From the NCBI GenBank assembly GCA_964653855.1, contig CAZZFV010000005.1, positions 3,391 to 67,390 of the forward strand: a DNA stretch of 64,000 nucleotides, read 5' to 3'. The DNA comes from RGIG3528 sp964653855. Its GTDB lineage: Bacteria; Bacillota; Clostridia; Lachnospirales; Lachnospiraceae. This document shows, in pieces, positions 61,300 through 64,000 of the stretch. Within the stretch, counting starts at the first letter, position 1. Each line of letters begins with the position of its first letter. The position numbers and the translations under genes are program-made. The notes beneath the pieces were generated by a model, which was not told the DNA's origin, did no database searches, and was given only the letters and a program-made list of their open reading frames with translations.

Positions 61300-62314
61300 T
61301 TCTGCACATTTTCACCTTTTCTACATTAAATTCGAGGTTTCCGATTCCCACTCTGTTATTTAACGAATTGATTCCCGTATAGTCTTCCGCAAAGAGCTTC
61401 AGAATATCGGTCATTGCCATTGCCGATGCCATAGAACTGTTCATAAAAGCTGAAGGGGCTTTATATTTTGAATTAAATTTTTCTAATTCCTTATAGCCAT
61501 TGTCCTCATAATCAGCTCCAATATCATTGCAAAAAGGACATGCTCCCATCGTTGGAATAAAGAAGGGACCTATAACCGAATAATCATTTAGGTATCCGAT
61601 ATTTAAACATGGTATCTTGTATTTCGCAGCTATCTTTATTGAATCATTTACCGTTGTACTGTTATCACCGGATATTGTAATAATCATATTCCCGTCATTA
61701 TATTTTTCAACAACCCTTTTTAATATATCATAATCGGCAAATTTCGCAATACCTACATAATCCACATCGACAAAACGATTATTTAAATGTTCAATAACAG
61801 CATCTACTTTCTTTTTACCAATATCGTTTTTTTCAAACAAAATCTGCCTGTTAAGATTCGAAATACTAACTTCATCCCCGTCTATCATTATAATTCTTTT
61901 CGGCAAGAATCCCGCATAAGCATACATAAGATAATTACCTATGCCTCCGCATCCGATATTAAGCAACGTTGATTTCTTAATTTTTTCTGTTACTTTTTCA
62001 GAATTTTTATAAGCACAATCAACATACAATAAATTTTTATAATCAACAGTTTGCTCGCTATAATTTATTGCATATCTATTTGTTGTTATATATTTCTTTT
62101 CCAAACATTTTTCAAATATAGCCTCGTCTATCAAATTTTCTTTTATAAATAATTTTAGCTCCGTTTCGTTTTTTTCATTATCCAAGAAAACAAATAATTT
62201 TTTAATCTGTTTATATTCAGCATCGGAATATACATCCTGCATACTCCCATAACCAATTATATATTTATTTTTCATTTTAAAAACAATTGCGGATGTCGAT
62301 CTCTTAAATGTCAT
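61268..62314 (-). CDS. mccB: ThiF/E1-like adenylyltransferase, MccB type (microcin C-like biosynthesis)
   Basis: The 348-residue protein has an N-terminal ~100-residue domain of the peptide-clamp/RRE kind. An E1-type adenylation domain follows with NIGCGGIGNYLMYAYAG (nucleotide-binding), IMIDGDEVSISNLNRQ (catalytic Asp, Arg) and GKKKVDAV (Lys). A zinc tetracysteine site is formed by CPFC and CKVC. MccB enzymes attach a nucleoside monophosphate to the C-terminal Asn of a short peptide through a succinimide. The Asn-ending micropeptide gene 98 nt upstream supports this over ThiF or MoeB roles, and no thiamine or molybdopterin genes are near. The ATG has AAGGAG 4 nt upstream. Confidence 0.87.
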   Translation of the reverse strand: MTFKRSTSAIVFKMKNKYIIGYGSMQDVYSDAEYKQIKKLFVFLDNEKNETELKLFIKENLIDEAIFEKCLEKKYITTNRYAINYSEQTVDYKNLLYVDCAYKNSEKVTEKIKKSTLLNIGCGGIGNYLMYAYAGFLPKRIIMIDGDEVSISNLNRQILFEKNDIGKKKVDAVIEHLNNRFVDVDYVGIAKFADYDILKRVVEKYNDGNMIITISGDNSTTVNDSIKIAAKYKIPCLNIGYLNDYSVIGPFFIPTMGACPFCNDIGADYEDNGYKELEKFNSKYKAPSAFMNSSMASAMAMTDILKLFAEDYTGINSLNNRVGIGNLEFNVEKVKMCRNEKCKVCGNL

Positions 62315-62340
62315 AGTTCTCCTTTTTATGTGTTTATATG

Positions 62341-62388
62341 ATTACAATGGGATACATTTTAACCGTCGTTATTATGCATCCCTGTAAT
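62341..62388 (-). other. Hairpin between mccA-like and mccB-like genes
   Basis: The arms ATTACA-GGGATGCAT and ATGTATCCC-AT-TGTAAT form a 6-bp and a 9-bp stem (one wobble) with a 2-nt bulge. No T-run follows, so it differs from the terminator in the E. coli mccA-mccB gap. It may be an attenuator or may stabilise the short mccA message. Confidence 0.7.
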
Positions 62389-62412
62389 GTTCTTAATCAG
62401 CAATATTTATAA

Positions 62413-62442
62413 TCAATTACATAAATGTCCTAAGATATGCAT
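62413..62442 (-). CDS. mccA: Microcin C-like precursor micropeptide MHILGHLCN
   Basis: The 9-codon gene reads ATG CAT ATC TTA GGA CAT TTA TGT AAT TGA. It ends in the Asn needed by MccB for nucleotidylation, as in the E. coli heptapeptide MRTGNAN. The Shine-Dalgarno GGGAGG (62451-62456) lies 8 nt upstream and is stronger than that of most genes here. A TTGACA promoter lies ~100 nt upstream, and the mccB-like gene follows. It is far below normal gene-calling cutoffs. Size, C-terminal Asn, ribosome site and position all agree, but production is not shown by sequence. Confidence 0.82.
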   Translation of the reverse strand: MHILGHLCN

Positions 62443-62533
62443 CTTTAACACCTCCCTCGTATATTATTTTAACGTATTAGAATTGCGATACCGAATTCTG
62501 TACGCCATCCAGACGTAAGCGCTTTGTCCTATT

Positions 62534-62562
62534 TTAGTATATATATATATATATATTGTCAA
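62534..62562 (-). promoter_or_regulatory. Promoter of the mcc-like operon with (TA)9 spacer
   Basis: On the minus strand TTGACA (62557-62562) is followed by a TA-repeat spacer (62538-62556). A -10 of TACTAA (17-nt spacing, 62534-62539) or TATACT (15-nt spacing, 62536-62541) follows. The mRNA leader to mccA would be ~85 nt. Confidence 0.7.
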
Positions 62563-62582
62563 GCATCTTTTCATTTTTAACT

Positions 62583-62627
62583 AAAAAAACAAGATTTCTC
62601 ACATTTGATCCGTCATTACATCGTAAT
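62583..62627. repeat. Diverged 45-bp direct repeat, copy A
   Basis: This intergenic segment matches 63939-63983 at about 35 of 45 positions in the same orientation. The two copies flank the alpha/beta hydrolase gene. Confidence 0.65.
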
Positions 62628-62637
62628 ACATTCATAT

Positions 62638-62678
62638 AAAAAATGCCGTATGTCTATCGTTTCCCATTGACATACGGC
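62638..62678 (-). terminator. Terminator after the alpha/beta hydrolase gene (repeat copy 2)
   Basis: A perfect 10-bp stem (GCCGTATGTC / GACATACGGC) is followed by ATTTTTT on the minus strand. It is the second copy of the hairpin at 60046-60079. Confidence 0.85.
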
Positions 62679-62731
62679 TTAATTTTCATTATTTTCATCA
62701 ATCGGTATCAGAATACCTCAAGATTATTTTC

Positions 62732-63811
62732 TCAATTCATTTCATTTTTGATTATTTCCCATACACTTTCATCAAACACGATTTCATTGTGAGACTTATC
62801 ATCCATTGTAAACATTTTTGCCTTCTCCGTCACCGATTCATATAATCGTAACGAAAATTCATAAGGAATAACTTCATCTGTCTTCGATGCAAATATTAAT
62901 GTTTCGCTTTCGTTTTCACCAATATATTTTATACTCGGATATTTATTTTTTACAATATATTTATACGGCCCGTAAAAAATCGGCAAAAAAGTATTGTAAA
63001 CATCTGTCATACTTGTATATGGTGCAATCAAAAAAACTTTTAAAGGATTACGCTCTGCGGACACATATGCCGCGACACCCGAGCCGAGACTGAAGCCTGC
63101 AACGTATACGGTCGAATAATTTTCTTTTGCATATGAATATGCCGACAAAGCCATTTGATAAATATCCTTTTCTGTCGGCTTTCCTTGATTTTTTCCGTAT
63201 CCGGGATAATCAAAATACAATATGTCCGTATTATCAATCAAAATATCAAATCCATTTTTATAAAAGTTTTTAAAAAAGGAAGCAGCGTTTTGAGCATTTC
63301 CGCCAAAAAAAAGCAAACACTGTGATGAACTTTTTGAATAAGCAAGTCCTGAAATTTTTCCTTCATCCAAATTAACTTCCGACATTTCCTGATGCTTTAA
63401 AACTTGACGGGTCATACTTGTTCCGTCGGTAGGTGTATAAACGAACGCATCTTGAACCACATAAAGAATTAAGGTAAACACACAAAAAATCACACCTAAA
63501 CCAATTATTATTCGCGCAACCACCGGAATTTTTTTTATAAAACCAAACTTTCCTTTCAGAAGTGACCGGCTACCGTTTTTATGCATATGTTTGGTCAATA
63601 TGGCAAAAACAATAAGCAAAACAATTTCCGACAATATTATCGGAGCAAATTCCGCAACAATATAACCGGCAATTCCGATACTTGCCCCTTTCACGGCAAA
63701 TGCAAAATAATTGCTTATCGATTTAGGAATGAAAATTACCGCAAGAACCGCAAGAATCAATATAATAATCAAAACACTCATTTGTGCAAATTGCAAAATT
63801 TTATTTTTCAT
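62732..63811 (-). CDS. Membrane-anchored alpha/beta hydrolase
   Basis: The 359-residue protein has about three N-terminal membrane helices (residues 10-120). An alpha/beta-hydrolase domain of the ABHD13/17-Bem46 kind follows: oxyanion loop FFGGNAQNAA, nucleophile elbow GFSLGSG, Asp in ASKTDEVIP and His in DDKSHNEIV. The catalytic triad is complete. The substrate is unknown; relatives are thioesterases, esterases or peptidases. It lies just upstream of the mcc-like cluster with its own terminator, so it is a separate transcript. A role in immunity or processing is only a possibility. The start at 63811 has GGGGA upstream. Confidence 0.8.
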   Translation of the reverse strand: MKNKILQFAQMSVLIIILILAVLAVIFIPKSISNYFAFAVKGASIGIAGYIVAEFAPIILSEIVLLIVFAILTKHMHKNGSRSLLKGKFGFIKKIPVVARIIIGLGVIFCVFTLILYVVQDAFVYTPTDGTSMTRQVLKHQEMSEVNLDEGKISGLAYSKSSSQCLLFFGGNAQNAASFFKNFYKNGFDILIDNTDILYFDYPGYGKNQGKPTEKDIYQMALSAYSYAKENYSTVYVAGFSLGSGVAAYVSAERNPLKVFLIAPYTSMTDVYNTFLPIFYGPYKYIVKNKYPSIKYIGENESETLIFASKTDEVIPYEFSLRLYESVTEKAKMFTMDDKSHNEIVFDESVWEIIKNEMN

Positions 63812-63938
63812 GCTTATCGTTCCCCGTTATCCACACTTTATTCTTTTTACAAATATAGCAAATATTCCGATATTTGTCTGTATCAATGTCAATTTTGTTT
63901 TTTAAAAACTTAAACTTAAAAGGTAGCATTCATATCCG

Positions 63939-63983
63939 AAAAAAACAAAATTTCTTGCCATTAATCCGATATTGCATCATAAT
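63939..63983. repeat. Diverged 45-bp direct repeat, copy B
   Basis: It is the partner of 62583-62627. A hairpin like the one beside copy A may lie past the window edge but cannot be seen. Confidence 0.6.
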
Positions 63984-64000
63984 TATAAAAAACCAAAAAT

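Noticed and set aside
61268..62314. ThiF or MoeB of thiamine/molybdopterin synthesis
   Set aside because: The N-terminal clamp-like domain, the lack of cofactor genes nearby, the overlapping exporter and the Asn-ending micropeptide upstream favour the MccB type.
62462..62575. A ~37-codon frame starting ATG AAA AGA TGC on the minus strand, upstream of the micropeptide
   Set aside because: It has no Shine-Dalgarno and runs through the -35 box and the TA tract of the mcc-like promoter, so it is a chance frame.

Overview
The window looks like a chromosomal segment of a Gram-positive, low-to-moderate-GC anaerobe of the Clostridia, most likely a Lachnospiraceae-type gut or rumen bacterium. The reasons are several small Firmicutes/Lachnospiraceae families (DUF5685, DUF6106, DUF6062, DUF5696, DUF2225), a CarD-type regulator, HrcA/CIRCE control of groESL, tRNA genes without encoded CCA, and large sugar ABC-transport operons with lipoprotein binding proteins. 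Two 10-N runs (22610-22619 and 47079-47088) show that it comes from a draft or metagenome assembly.

Layout. 1-3025 (minus): the 5' end of a lipoprotein gene, a J-domain protein, DUF5685, a zinc-ribbon membrane protein and CarD. 3063-3878 (minus): a six-gene tRNA operon (Pro-Gly-Arg-His-Gln-Lys) with a consensus promoter and a terminator. 3942-14060 (minus): mostly housekeeping genes (secDF, purE, an M29-type aminopeptidase, a C39-like lipoprotein, dCMP deaminase, rlmH, a Y-family polymerase). 14064-32001 (minus): a polysaccharide-use locus with GH35, LacI and GH30, two pairs of CUT1 permeases, DUF5696, YIP1 and NHL/TPR accessory proteins and two large solute-binding proteins, but no ATPase. 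A LacI-type operator candidate overlaps the promoter at the head of this locus. 32331-41981 (plus): a divergent operon with an RDD protein, an MsmK/UgpC-type ATPase that could serve both loci, two permeases (one with a large external insertion), a binding lipoprotein, an exported staphylococcal-nuclease-type lipoprotein and a surface protein with OB-fold-like repeats. 42114-59880 (minus): two DHH phosphoesterases and a nucleotidase/guanylate-kinase fusion; recO, era, an M16 protease, PilZ and guaB; groESL under CIRCE; DUF proteins; and a histidine kinase next to a DUF3810 Zn-peptidase. 59911-64000 (minus): tRNA-Gly(CCC), then an AT-rich accessory island.

The accessory island is the main discovery. 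Genes at 61268-62314 (a ThiF/E1-like, MccB-type adenylyltransferase) and 60085-61299 (an MFS exporter, MccC-like) are preceded by a very short gene at 62413-62442. It encodes the nonapeptide MHILGHLCN, behind a strong Shine-Dalgarno and a TTGACA promoter. A tiny peptide ending in asparagine, then mccB, then mccC is the diagnostic layout of a microcin C-type peptidyl-nucleotide antibiotic ('Trojan horse' aspartyl-tRNA synthetase inhibitor) cluster. The promoter spacer is a (TA)9 tract, a stable hairpin separates mccA from mccB, and two near-identical hairpin terminators bracket the cluster.
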